Shown in pieces: positions 44,190-52,912 of a stretch of 64,000 nt of DNA. Position numbers and translations under genes: made by a program. Where the stretch lies: positions 1,984,001 to 2,048,000 of the forward strand of contig NZ_FNTG01000002.1 in NCBI RefSeq assembly GCF_900104795.1. The letters are read 5' to 3'. Each line of letters starts with the position of its first letter. Position 1 is the first letter of the stretch. The notes beneath the pieces are model-generated. The model saw nothing but the letters and a program-made list of their open reading frames with translations. It made no database searches and was not told where the DNA came from. This DNA comes from Burkholderia sp. WP9. Lineage in GTDB: Bacteria > Pseudomonadota > Gammaproteobacteria > Burkholderiales > Burkholderiaceae.

Positions 44190-45707
44190 ATGAGCATTCA
44201 GTCACACACCGGAGAGCGCGCATCACGCGTGCCCAAGCTGGGTGTCTCGGCGATGTTAGCGGCGGTGCTGTCGGCGTGCGTGAACTACGCCGGCATTCAC
44301 AGCGACGCGAAAACGGCCGATCCGCAGCAGTACGCGACGCAGCAAAGCCTTCCTGCCGAGCAAGGACATTGGCCCGGCGCCAATTGGGCTGACCAGTTCG
44401 GCGACGCGCAACTCAAGGCGCTGATCGACGAAGCGCTGAGGAGCAACCCGACGCTCGACCAGGCGCATGCCCGCGTTGCGTCTGCATCGGCATACAGCGA
44501 AACGGCACGGGCGGGCACGATGCCACGCGTCGACGCGAGCTATTCGCTCACACGTCAACAGTTCTCGAATACGACATTCATACCGCCTCCGTTTGGTGGC
44601 TCGTGGCAGACGGAGAACAAAGGCCTGCTGAGCGCTTCCTATGATCTAGATCTGTGGGGGAAAAACCGCGAAGCGCTCAAAGCGGCGATCTCGCAGCTTC
44701 AGGCAAGCGAGGCCGACGTCGAAATCGTCAAGCTGACTCTGACGACGTCGATTGCCCGCACGTACAACCAGCTCGCGCGTCTGTATGTGTTGCGCGATAT
44801 CGCGCAACAGGAAATCACGCAGCGCGAACAGATCGATCGTATTACCGCGGGCCGCATCGCGACGGGCCTTGAAACGGAAGTTGAACGCAAGACCGCGCAG
44901 GCCAATCTTGCAACGAGCCGTGCTGCGCTGAAATCGCTCGATGGGCAAATCCTCACGACGCGTTATCAGATCGCCGCGCTGCTCGGCGCGGGGCCCGACC
45001 GTGGCCTGCAGATCGCACGGCCGACGCTTGGCATTGGCGACGAAGTGCGCCTGCCGGACAACCTGCCGGCCGATCTCGTAAGTCGCCGCCCGGAGATCGT
45101 CGCTGCGCGCTGGCGCGTCGACGCGATGACGCATGGCGTGAAGGAAGCGAAGGCCGAGTTCTATCCCGACATCAACCTGAGCGCTGCAATCGGACTCGAC
45201 GCTTTTGGCTTCGGCCGCTTTCTGACGGCAGCGAGCCGCACGGCGTCGGTCGGTCCGGCAATCCACCTGCCGATCTTCGACGCAGGCGAGCTGCGTGCGC
45301 AACTGAAGGGCCGCTATGCCGATTTCGACTATGCCGTCGCGACCTATAACCAGGCGCTCGTCGCAGCGTTGAGCGAAGTCGCAACGCAACTCGCCGACCT
45401 GCGTTCGACGGATGCGCAGCTTGTCGATGCGCAGACCGCGCAAGACGCCGCTAGCAAAGCCGCCGAACTCGCGCTGGTGCAATACAAGGCCGGTCTCACA
45501 AATCAACTGACCGTGTTGAACGCCGACGTCAACGCGCTTTCCGCCAATCAGAGCGTCGCGAATTTGCGCATGAATCGCCTCGATCAGCAGATAGCACTGG
45601 CCTCTGCGCTGGGCGGCGGTTTCGTCGATACCTCGAACGCAAACGCCGGAGCTGCGCCGCGCGCCGACGCGTCCGCACCCATCACGCCTGTCGTCGCCGC
45701 GCGCTGA
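44190..45707 (+). CDS. Outer-membrane efflux lipoprotein, NodT/OprM family
   Basis: This 505-residue outer-membrane channel has a lipoprotein signal with lipobox LSAC (MLAAVLSACVNYAG). Two outer-membrane efflux repeats follow, including LKALIDEALRSNPTLDQAHARVASASA and LSAAIGLDAFGFGRFLTAASRT. It would form the trimeric TolC-like exit duct for the membrane-fusion and MFS proteins encoded next. ATG 44190 is chosen since it places a normal signal peptide at the N-terminus; the preceding 19 codons are not signal-like. It is the first gene of a four-gene unit. Confidence 0.92.
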   Translation: MSIQSHTGERASRVPKLGVSAMLAAVLSACVNYAGIHSDAKTADPQQYATQQSLPAEQGHWPGANWADQFGDAQLKALIDEALRSNPTLDQAHARVASASAYSETARAGTMPRVDASYSLTRQQFSNTTFIPPPFGGSWQTENKGLLSASYDLDLWGKNREALKAAISQLQASEADVEIVKLTLTTSIARTYNQLARLYVLRDIAQQEITQREQIDRITAGRIATGLETEVERKTAQANLATSRAALKSLDGQILTTRYQIAALLGAGPDRGLQIARPTLGIGDEVRLPDNLPADLVSRRPEIVAARWRVDAMTHGVKEAKAEFYPDINLSAAIGLDAFGFGRFLTAASRTASVGPAIHLPIFDAGELRAQLKGRYADFDYAVATYNQALVAALSEVATQLADLRSTDAQLVDAQTAQDAASKAAELALVQYKAGLTNQLTVLNADVNALSANQSVANLRMNRLDQQIALASALGGGFVDTSNANAGAAPRADASAPITPVVAAR

Positions 45708-45741
45708 GCAGCTGCCTACCGATTCTGTCTGGAGACTTGAA

Positions 45742-47055
45742 ATGAGCGAAATCGATGCAACGGAGCGCCAGGAGACCCAAGTGGCGGGCGCGAAACATGA
45801 CGCGGCACAGACGAAAGCTTCTGTTGCAACGGAACCCAACACACGCAAGCGCAAGGCGCTGCTTGCGCTGCTCGGCGTGGCTGTCGTCGTGTCGGCGGCG
45901 GCCTATGGCGCGTATTACATGACCTATGCGCGCCATCACGAATCCACCGACGATGCATACGTCAGCGGCAACCTCGTGCAACTGACGCCGCAGGTGGCCG
46001 GCACCGTCGTCGCGGTGAATGCCGACGATACGCAGATCGTGAAGGCCGGCGACCCGGTCGTCACGCTCGACAACGCCGATGCGAAAGTCGCGCTCGGCAA
46101 CGCCGAGGCGACACTGGGACAGACCGTACGGCAGGTGAGCAGCCTGTACGTGAACAACGATTTCTATGCGGCGAACGTCGCCCAGAAGCAGTCCGATCTG
46201 GCTCGCGCGCAGGACGATCTGCGCCGCCGCCAGACCGTTGCCGAGACGGGCGCCGTGTCGGCCGAAGACATCGCGCACGCGCGCGACACCATGACGGCCG
46301 CGCGGGCCGCGCTCGACGCCGCGCGTCAACAGGCACAAGCCAACCGTGCGTTGACGGACCGCACGACGATCGAACAGCACCCGAACGTGCAAGCCGCCGC
46401 GTCGAGAGTGCGCGATGCGTATCTAGCCTATGCGCGCAACACGTTGCCGGCGCCCGTCACTGGCTATGTCGCGAAGCGATCGGTGCAGGTCGGCCAGCGC
46501 GTGTCGTCGGGCACACCGTTGATGGCGATCGTGCCGCTCGACGGCGTGTGGGTCGACGCGAACTACAAGGAAAGCCAGTTGCGCAACATGCGTATCGGCC
46601 AACCTGTCACGCTGACGGCCGATGTGTATGGCGGTAAGGTTAAGTATCACGGCCGCGTCGTCGGCTTCTCGGCGGGTACGGGCAGCGCATTCGCGAGCCT
46701 GCCGGCGCAGAACGCAACGGGCAACTGGATCAAGATCGTCCAGCGTCTGCCTGCACGTATCCAGCTCGATCAGAAGGAACTCCAGGCGCATCCGCTGCGC
46801 ATCGGCCTGTCGATGGATGTCGATGTCGATACGCGCGACGACACGGGCCCGCAGCTCGGCGCGGCGACGAACACGTCGTATCGCACAGACGTGTTTGCCG
46901 AATACGGCGCGCAGGCAGACGCCGAGATCGAGAAGATCATCGCGCAGAACATGGTCCCTTTGCATGCCGGGTCCATCGGCAACGCCGTATCGTCGACACC
47001 TTCCGAGAAGCGCGACGCAAGCGACAAGCGTGGCGCTAAACAGCGAGCAGGTTAA
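45742..47055 (+). CDS. emrA: Membrane-fusion protein, EmrA/HlyD family
   Basis: This 437-residue periplasmic adaptor has a cytoplasmic N-terminus, one transmembrane helix (about 40-60), the biotinyl-lipoyl motif ESTDDAYVSGNLVQLTPQVAGTVVAV, a coiled-coil hairpin (about 110-210) and a barrel with APVTGYVAKRSVQVGQRVSSG and GVWVDANYKESQL. It links the EmrB-type pump with the outer-membrane channel. ATG 45742 has GGAG upstream and lies 34 nt after the channel gene. The C-terminal 40 residues are basic and probably disordered. Confidence 0.93.
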   Translation: MSEIDATERQETQVAGAKHDAAQTKASVATEPNTRKRKALLALLGVAVVVSAAAYGAYYMTYARHHESTDDAYVSGNLVQLTPQVAGTVVAVNADDTQIVKAGDPVVTLDNADAKVALGNAEATLGQTVRQVSSLYVNNDFYAANVAQKQSDLARAQDDLRRRQTVAETGAVSAEDIAHARDTMTAARAALDAARQQAQANRALTDRTTIEQHPNVQAAASRVRDAYLAYARNTLPAPVTGYVAKRSVQVGQRVSSGTPLMAIVPLDGVWVDANYKESQLRNMRIGQPVTLTADVYGGKVKYHGRVVGFSAGTGSAFASLPAQNATGNWIKIVQRLPARIQLDQKELQAHPLRIGLSMDVDVDTRDDTGPQLGAATNTSYRTDVFAEYGAQADAEIEKIIAQNMVPLHAGSIGNAVSSTPSEKRDASDKRGAKQRAG

Positions 47056-47160
47056 ATCGCATCCCGGGGTGCACCTCGTAGTCGCGCCCTGGTTTTTTCA
47101 ATAGTCTGACAGGCCGGATCAATGCGCCGGATCTGTCGAAAACTTCAGACTGGAAGCGAG

Positions 47161-48711
47161 ATGAATTCTTCGACGCAACTTGCACCGCCTCCGCTGACAG
47201 GTGGAAAGCTGGTGCTCGCGACAATCGCCGTCGCGCTCGCGACGTTCATGAACGTGCTCGACTCATCCATTGCCAATGTTGCGATTCCAACTATCTCGGG
47301 CAATCTCGGCGTATCCGTCGATGAAGGTACATGGGTGATTACGCTGTTCTCGGCGGCCAATGCGGTCGCGATTCCACTGACGGGCTGGCTCACGCAGCGT
47401 GTGGGCCAGATCAAACTGTTCGTGGCTGCGATCGTGCTGTTCGTGTTCTCGTCGTGGCTGTGCGGCGTCGCGCCGAACCTGATCGTGCTGCTCGCTGCGC
47501 GCGTATTGCAGGGCGCCGTCGCTGGCCCGCTGATTCCCCTCTCGCAGGCGATTCTGCTCGGCTCGTATCCGAAGGAAAAAAGCTCGACGGCGCTGTCGCT
47601 GTGGGCGATGACGGCGACAGTCGGGCCGATCGCGGGTCCCGCGCTAGGCGGTTGGATCACCGATAGCTATAGCTGGTCGTGGATCTTCTACATCAACATT
47701 CCAGTGGGTCTGTTTGCCGCGGCCGTGACGTGGATGATCTACCGCGACCGCGAGACACCGGCGCGCAAACTACCCATCGACAAGGTCGGCCTGATGTCGC
47801 TCGTCGTCTGGGTCGCGTCACTGCAAATCATGCTCGACAAGGGCAAGGATCTCGATTGGTTCAGCTCGGCCGTGATCTGCATTCTTGCGATTGTCGCGGC
47901 GATCAGTTTCCTGTTCTTCCTGATCTGGGAGTTCACGGAGAAGAACCCGATTGTCGATCTCCGCCTCTTCGCAGGACGCAATTTCCGCGGCGGCACGATT
48001 GCGATTTCGGTCGCTTACGCGGTGTTTTTCTCGAACCTTGTGATCTTGCCGCAGTGGATCCAGGGCTATCTCGGCTATCGTTCGGTGGATGCGGGTCTCG
48101 TGACCGCGCCGCTCGGAATTTTTGCCGTGCTGCTCGCACCCGTGATGGCGAAGATCATGCCGAAGTCCGATGCACGGGTACTCGCGACGCTGGCTTTCCT
48201 CGGCTTTGCGGGCGTGTTTTTCATGCGCTCGCACTACACGACGGGCGTCGATCCTTATACCCTGGTGTTGCCGACGCTGCTGCAAGGCATCCCCATGGCG
48301 CTCTTTTTCACACCGCTCACCGCGATTATCCTGTCTGGGCTGTCACCCGACAAAATTCCGGCGGCCGCCGGCCTGTCCAACTTCGTGCGCGTGTTCGCGG
48401 GCGGCGTCGGCACGTCATTGATCTCGACGGGCTGGAATGACCGCACGATTCTGCACCATGCGCAACTCGCCGAACAGTCGAGCGTGAACAACCCCGACTA
48501 TATGGGTGCGATCGCGAACCTCCAGGCGACGCTTGGCGGTGGCATGGACCAGGCCGCGGCGTTTTTCGAACGCTCACTGAATGCGCAGGCCGCGATGCTC
48601 GGACTGAACGATATCTTCTGGCTCTCGTCGATGATCTTCATTGTGATCATTCCGCTTGTCTGGCTCACCAAGCCCGGCAAGGGTGGCGCCGGGGCGGCGG
48701 GTGCCCACTGA
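47161..48711 (+). CDS. emrB: MFS multidrug efflux pump, DHA2/EmrB family
   Basis: This 516-residue protein has about 14 membrane helices with LDSSIANVAIPTISGNLGVS in helix 1, GWLTQRVGQIKLF (motif A variant) and RVLQGAVAGPLIPLSQAILLGSYP. This is the EmrB pattern. It exports drugs or hydrophobic compounds through the EmrA/channel assembly using the proton gradient. ATG 47161 has GGAAG upstream; an in-frame ATG 39 nt earlier adds basic residues with no support. It is the third gene in the efflux unit. Confidence 0.93.
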   Translation: MNSSTQLAPPPLTGGKLVLATIAVALATFMNVLDSSIANVAIPTISGNLGVSVDEGTWVITLFSAANAVAIPLTGWLTQRVGQIKLFVAAIVLFVFSSWLCGVAPNLIVLLAARVLQGAVAGPLIPLSQAILLGSYPKEKSSTALSLWAMTATVGPIAGPALGGWITDSYSWSWIFYINIPVGLFAAAVTWMIYRDRETPARKLPIDKVGLMSLVVWVASLQIMLDKGKDLDWFSSAVICILAIVAAISFLFFLIWEFTEKNPIVDLRLFAGRNFRGGTIAISVAYAVFFSNLVILPQWIQGYLGYRSVDAGLVTAPLGIFAVLLAPVMAKIMPKSDARVLATLAFLGFAGVFFMRSHYTTGVDPYTLVLPTLLQGIPMALFFTPLTAIILSGLSPDKIPAAAGLSNFVRVFAGGVGTSLISTGWNDRTILHHAQLAEQSSVNNPDYMGAIANLQATLGGGMDQAAAFFERSLNAQAAMLGLNDIFWLSSMIFIVIIPLVWLTKPGKGGAGAAGAH

Positions 48712-48742
48712 GTAAGCACGCTTCACATACGCGAGGATTTCA

Positions 48743-49354
48743 ATGAAGCTACTTTGTCGTCTTTTGTCTGCCGCAAGCTTGTCTATCCTTCTGGCTGCGT
48801 CGGCCGTTGCGCAGCCGCCGACCGACTTCGAGCTCTCGAGCCCCGACATTGCTCCGGGCGGCAAGATCGATAACAAATTCGTGCTCCACGCTTTCGGTTG
48901 TACCGGTGGCAACGTGTCACCCGCACTCGTCTGGAAAAATGCGCCGGCGGGGACGCGGTCGTTCGCACTACAGGTATACGACCCGGATGCGCCGAGCGGT
49001 AGCGGTTGGTGGCACTGGACGGTCTACAACATTCCCGCAGCCGTGACGCAACTGCCCCGAGGGGCCGGCAACGATCCGTCCCGTTTGCCCGTCGGCGCCA
49101 ATGCGGGCATGAACGACTTCCAGGACACCGGCGCGGCAGGAGCCAACGGCAACTATGGTGGCCCGTGCCCGCCGGAGGGCGACAAGCCCCACCGTTATAT
49201 CTTTACGCTGTATGCGCTGTCGGTCGACGATTTCTACGCCGCGACGGGCATTCCAAAGACCGGCACCGCTGCGCTGCATGGTTTTGCACTGAACAAGGCG
49301 TTGGGTGACAAGGTGCTCGGCAAGGCATCTTTTGTTGGCTACTACGGCCGGTAA
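48743..49354 (+). CDS. YbhB/YbcL-type Raf kinase inhibitor-like protein, secreted
   Basis: This 203-residue protein has a signal peptide (MKLLCRLLSAASLSILLAASAVAQ, about 23 residues) and the PEBP fold: FELSSPDIAPGGKI, CTGGNVSPALVW, VYDPDAPSGSGWWHWTVYNIPA and GPCPPEGDKPHRYIFTLYALSV, including the DPDAP and GxxPP anion-binding motifs. The molecular role of bacterial members is unknown. It starts 31 nt after the efflux pump stop, so it is probably co-transcribed, an unusual association. Confidence 0.88.
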   Translation: MKLLCRLLSAASLSILLAASAVAQPPTDFELSSPDIAPGGKIDNKFVLHAFGCTGGNVSPALVWKNAPAGTRSFALQVYDPDAPSGSGWWHWTVYNIPAAVTQLPRGAGNDPSRLPVGANAGMNDFQDTGAAGANGNYGGPCPPEGDKPHRYIFTLYALSVDDFYAATGIPKTGTAALHGFALNKALGDKVLGKASFVGYYGR

Positions 49355-49545
49355 CGTACGGCCGGACAAACGACCATGCCCGGGCGCGGTTGACGAAGGA
49401 GCGCCCCTTGCGGGCGCTTGATACGCAGTTGGAAACGAGAGTTTCAGTCGCTCATGCCGGTTAGCTCATCATGGCGAACCGCCTTCTTTCGACAGAGCCG
49501 CTTTTGTTCCTGTTCGAGTTCCCTCAAGAAATCAAGCACGCGCCG

Positions 49546-50061
49546 TTATGAGTTGCTGTCGTCGTCCGACGGCATAAGCGCGACGACGTTTTCAATTCCA
49601 TGCCGTGCCATCTTGGTGTAAGGACAAAAGCGTTCCGTGTTGCGCACCAGTTCCCCCGCGACGGCGCGCTCGACACCGGGCAAGCAGACCCGGGTGTGCG
49701 CCGTCAGCTTGAACAAGCCGTCGATCGGGTCGCGGCCGAAGTCGACCGTGACGTCCACGGAGGCGCCGGGAATCGGAATGCCCGACCGGGCCGCAAGCAG
49801 ACTCATCGCGCCATGAAAGCAGGCTGCGTAGCCCGCCGCGAATAGCTGCTCCGGATTGGTGCCGCCGCCAGGGCCGCCTAGTGCCTCCGGTAATCGCAAA
49901 TCGACTGCGAGCTGGCCGTCATCCGAGCGGGCAATTCCCGACGCGCGTCCGTGACCCGCGTCGCCGCCTGTTACGGTGACAGTGGTTGAATACAGCGTTT
50001 GCGCGACTTGCCCGTCATACTTATCGAGCAATGTCAGCGGCGGTGGACGCAATGTTGTCAT
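49546..50061 (-). CDS. Organic hydroperoxide resistance protein (Ohr/OsmC family), copy 2
   Basis: The 171-residue paralog of 40484-40984 has reactive cysteines C81 (AAGYAACFHGA) and C146 (ERFCPYTKMA), with the same N-terminal segment PPPLTLLDKYDGQVAQTLYSTTVTVTGG. ATG 50061 is chosen; the upstream in-frame extension is Arg-rich and unlike the family. It is downstream of, and codirectional with, a LysR gene (50427-51458), in contrast to the divergent arrangement of copy 1. Confidence 0.88.
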   Translation of the reverse strand: MTTLRPPPLTLLDKYDGQVAQTLYSTTVTVTGGDAGHGRASGIARSDDGQLAVDLRLPEALGGPGGGTNPEQLFAAGYAACFHGAMSLLAARSGIPIPGASVDVTVDFGRDPIDGLFKLTAHTRVCLPGVERAVAGELVRNTERFCPYTKMARHGIENVVALMPSDDDSNS

Positions 50062-50426
50062 GGTGTGCCTCGTGGATGCTTGCCGCTTATTGCGCGGCGT
50101 GCGTCTCTCGGAACGACGTCGAAGTTCACGGAGCAATGACGCACATTGTGACCGTCAGTGCTTCCTTCAGGTTTTCGCCCGATGTGGGCGACGCCGCAAC
50201 GACGGCGTGAGTGCGAGTGCGGCTGTCAAACCGTTGGCGATTTTTAGAATTCGGCTTGCATCATATTGCGTATGTGCTTTGCTGTGTCTTGCTGGCCTGG
50301 CCGCGATTCGCGGGCCGTCTGTACAGGAAGCATCTTAGGCGTGCGCTACGTCACGCGGTAGGACCCCTGAATGCTTCGCTGTGTTGCATCAGAAACATCA
50401 GTCAACGCCGCGTCGTTCTGAGGGCA
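50062..50426. other. Intergenic region between LysR copy 2 and ohr copy 2
   Basis: No gene is supported in these 365 nt. Short plus-strand frames here are Cys/Arg-rich and lack ribosome sites. The ohr promoter must lie in this segment unless ohr is read from the LysR transcript. Confidence 0.4.
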
Positions 50427-51458
50427 TCAGTCGACGGCCGATAACGCCGTCATAGTCGTCAGACACTGCAGATCGAGTGCTCTCGTGTGCTCGGTCATGT
50501 AGTCGATGAACACACGGATCCGGGCCGGAAGATGCTTGCGGCTGAGATAGCAGAGGTAGTGACCGCCGTCTTCGGGTGCATGCTGCGCGAGGCAGCGGAG
50601 GAGCTGCCCGTTGCCAAGCCGATCGCAAACCTGGTAGGCAGGCAACTGCGCGATGCCGACCCCATCGAGCACCGCCTGCAGGATCAGATCCTCGTCGTTG
50701 AACGTATGCAGCGCGACAGGCTGGCGCCGCTGCGCGAGACCGTCGACCTTGAATTCCCACGTCCGAACGCGGCCAGACGCCGTCCGGAAGTTGATACAGC
50801 GATGATCCGCCAGTTCATCGACATGCCGCGGCAAGCCGTGAATTCGCGCATAAGCGGGCGACGCACAGACGATCATCTGCATCGGAATCAGCTGCCGCGC
50901 TACGATTCCGCTGTCCTCCATGCGCCCATCGCGAAACGATACGTCGACGCGATCGGTAGTGAAGTCGGCGTCGGCGGGGCGGTCGTTCAGCAACAGTTCC
51001 AGGGCGATCTCGGGATATTGCGTGTGAAAACCTCGCAGCAGCGGCGCGACAATCTTGCGGCCGAAGCCAGGCGTGGAGCCAATGAGCAAATGGCCGCGTG
51101 GAGGCCCGTTGCGCAGCTCTCGCATGTCTTCCAGCGCCTGGGCGATGCGCTCCATACCCGGCTGGCAGTTCTCATAGAAGAGTTCGCCTTCGCGTGTCAG
51201 CGACGTACTGCGAGTCGTGCGCAGGAAGAGACGTGTATCGAGCTGCGCTTCGAGTTTCTGCACGTTGCGGCTAACCGAGGAACGACCAATGCCGAGGCGG
51301 TCGCCTGCGCGGGCAAAGCTGCCTTCACTGGCAACGGCCAGAAACGAAACGACGCCGGCGTAACTGGTCGCAAATCTGCTTGCAAACGGATCGTCGGCGC
51401 CGGCGGTAGGGCAGCGTGATGGGAAAGCTAAGATGGGAGCGCGGGTTGGGGAGTCCAT
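50427..51458 (-). CDS. LysR-family transcriptional regulator, copy 2
   Basis: This 343-residue paralog of 41795-42820 has a 25-residue lead, then the helix-turn-helix (FATSYAGVVSFLAVASEGSFARAGDRLGIGRSSVSRNVQKLEAQL) and an effector domain (GPPRGHLLIGSTPGFGRKIVAPLL). It lies on the minus strand downstream of the plus-strand efflux operon and upstream of ohr copy 2. Regulators of this type often control neighbouring MFS efflux systems and peroxide defence. ATG 51458 is the first codon with normal family spacing. Confidence 0.87.
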   Translation of the reverse strand: MDSPTRAPILAFPSRCPTAGADDPFASRFATSYAGVVSFLAVASEGSFARAGDRLGIGRSSVSRNVQKLEAQLDTRLFLRTTRSTSLTREGELFYENCQPGMERIAQALEDMRELRNGPPRGHLLIGSTPGFGRKIVAPLLRGFHTQYPEIALELLLNDRPADADFTTDRVDVSFRDGRMEDSGIVARQLIPMQMIVCASPAYARIHGLPRHVDELADHRCINFRTASGRVRTWEFKVDGLAQRRQPVALHTFNDEDLILQAVLDGVGIAQLPAYQVCDRLGNGQLLRCLAQHAPEDGGHYLCYLSRKHLPARIRVFIDYMTEHTRALDLQCLTTMTALSAVD

Positions 51459-51639
51459 GCTAAGCCAGACGTATTACCACTGTTATTTGTGACATCGTTC
51501 GCAGTTTTTTTGCGATGGATGTGTGGGCGTCCTCACCGCGCTATTTCCCCGGTACGAGGAGTGGGCGAAGTTCTCACATGGTCAATGGGCCGGAGATGGC
51601 AGGAAGCGGTCGGGCGTGGAATCTCGTGGCGTCCGCGGT

Positions 51640-51708
51640 AACCCCTGGCGAATAGATGACGTGACAGGGCAAGTCATCCCCGTGGAAGGTGGGCTCGGCA
51701 TTAGTTAG
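51640..51708 (+). pseudogene. C-terminal fragment of a short-chain dehydrogenase
   Basis: The last codons of a short plus-strand frame read DDVTGQVIPVEGGLGIS before TAG at 51706, matching the C-terminal TGQ-x-x-x-V-x-GG motif of SDR enzymes. Nothing else of an SDR precedes it. It is likely a remnant left by a deletion. The rest of 51459-51789 shows no gene. Confidence 0.45.
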
Positions 51709-51789
51709 CGGTTTTGTCATTCTGGAATGGCCATCGCCGTGAGGGTGCCTCCCGCGGGCCGCCTTGTCGCTTTGTGGACACGCATGTAA

Positions 51790-52794
51790 TCAATGCGCAA
51801 AAAGTTTTCTCCCTTCTTCGCTGATTGCAGCGTCGCTCAGCGCGATTATCGGCTCGACGTCGAAGCCCGCCACACGCCATGCATCGATACCGCCAGTAAG
51901 TGGTAATGCAAGCTTGACGCCGGCCAGTCGCAGCCGCCTGGCCATCCACGCCGCGGAGACTTCGTTTGGACAAGAACAATAGATGACGAGCGTCCGGTTC
52001 GCCCCGTAGCGCTCCACGATCTGCGGCAGTTTCCGTTCATCGGCAAATACGGCGCCTGGAATGACAAACGGGTCGAGCATTCTCCGCTCGGCGGAGCGGA
52101 TATCGAACAGGATTGGCCGCGGATTATTCGCGAGCAACGCATGCAGCTCGCCCACGCTGATCCGCGCCTTCTCGAGCGCTTTTGCCAGCATGATTCTCCG
52201 GCAGTATCGATACAACACGAAAAGCACCAGCGCGATGCCGATCACGATCAATGCCTGCCAGCCAAGGCGGGAGATAAGTACGAACACCACGTCAATCTGC
52301 GACGCGAATAGCGCACCGATCGCCAGGCCGACCGATGCCCACAGCGCAACGCCTGCGCAATCATGCAGGACAAAGGAACGCAACCTGACCGCCATCGCGC
52401 CGCACAGTGGCACGGCAACGAGCGATAAGCCAGGTACGAAGCGCGCAACGACCAGCACGCGGACTCCCCATCGCCCAAAGAAGCGCTCCGTCTTCCTGAC
52501 GCACGTTTCGCGCGAGAGCGACAGTTTGCAAACGGTATGGAGCGTGCGTTCGCCGTATCGCTTGCCACCCTGAAACCAGATCAGGTCGCCCAGCACACCG
52601 CCAATGACAGCGGAGCCGAGTATCGTCGCGAAATGCAACAATGTCGACGACACCGTGTGCATGGCGAGCGCAGTGCCTGCTCCAACGGTGATCAATGTCG
52701 GAATGACAGGCAACGGCAGGCCAAGCGAAGAACCCAGCACATTCAGGAATACGACTAGCATTCCATACCGTGCGATCAATTCATGGGACAACAT
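51790..52794 (-). CDS. DedA membrane protein fused to a rhodanese domain
   Basis: The 334-residue protein has a DedA domain (1-200: VLGDLIWFQGGKRYGERTLH, RVLVVARFVPGLSLVAVPLCGAMA) followed by a rhodanese domain (about 212-330). Its catalytic loop YCSCPNEVSAAW carries C273 at the nucleophile position. Rhodaneses move sulfane sulfur, so the fusion puts sulfur or redox chemistry at the cytoplasmic face of a lipid-handling membrane protein. ATG 52794 follows GGAGAGCACC. The paralog at 35846-36523 lacks the rhodanese part. It is 118 nt downstream of the patatin gene and may share its transcript. Confidence 0.9.
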   Translation of the reverse strand: MLSHELIARYGMLVVFLNVLGSSLGLPLPVIPTLITVGAGTALAMHTVSSTLLHFATILGSAVIGGVLGDLIWFQGGKRYGERTLHTVCKLSLSRETCVRKTERFFGRWGVRVLVVARFVPGLSLVAVPLCGAMAVRLRSFVLHDCAGVALWASVGLAIGALFASQIDVVFVLISRLGWQALIVIGIALVLFVLYRYCRRIMLAKALEKARISVGELHALLANNPRPILFDIRSAERRMLDPFVIPGAVFADERKLPQIVERYGANRTLVIYCSCPNEVSAAWMARRLRLAGVKLALPLTGGIDAWRVAGFDVEPIIALSDAAISEEGRKLFAH

Positions 52795-52912
52795 GGTGCT
52801 CTCCTTGCGGCTTGCGCGTACCCGTCTCGAAGTTCGTTCATCGCTTTGCATGAATGTCGCTGAGGTATCCTTGCAAGCTCTACCAAACCGGAGGGTGTGG
52901 TGTCGATACGCG

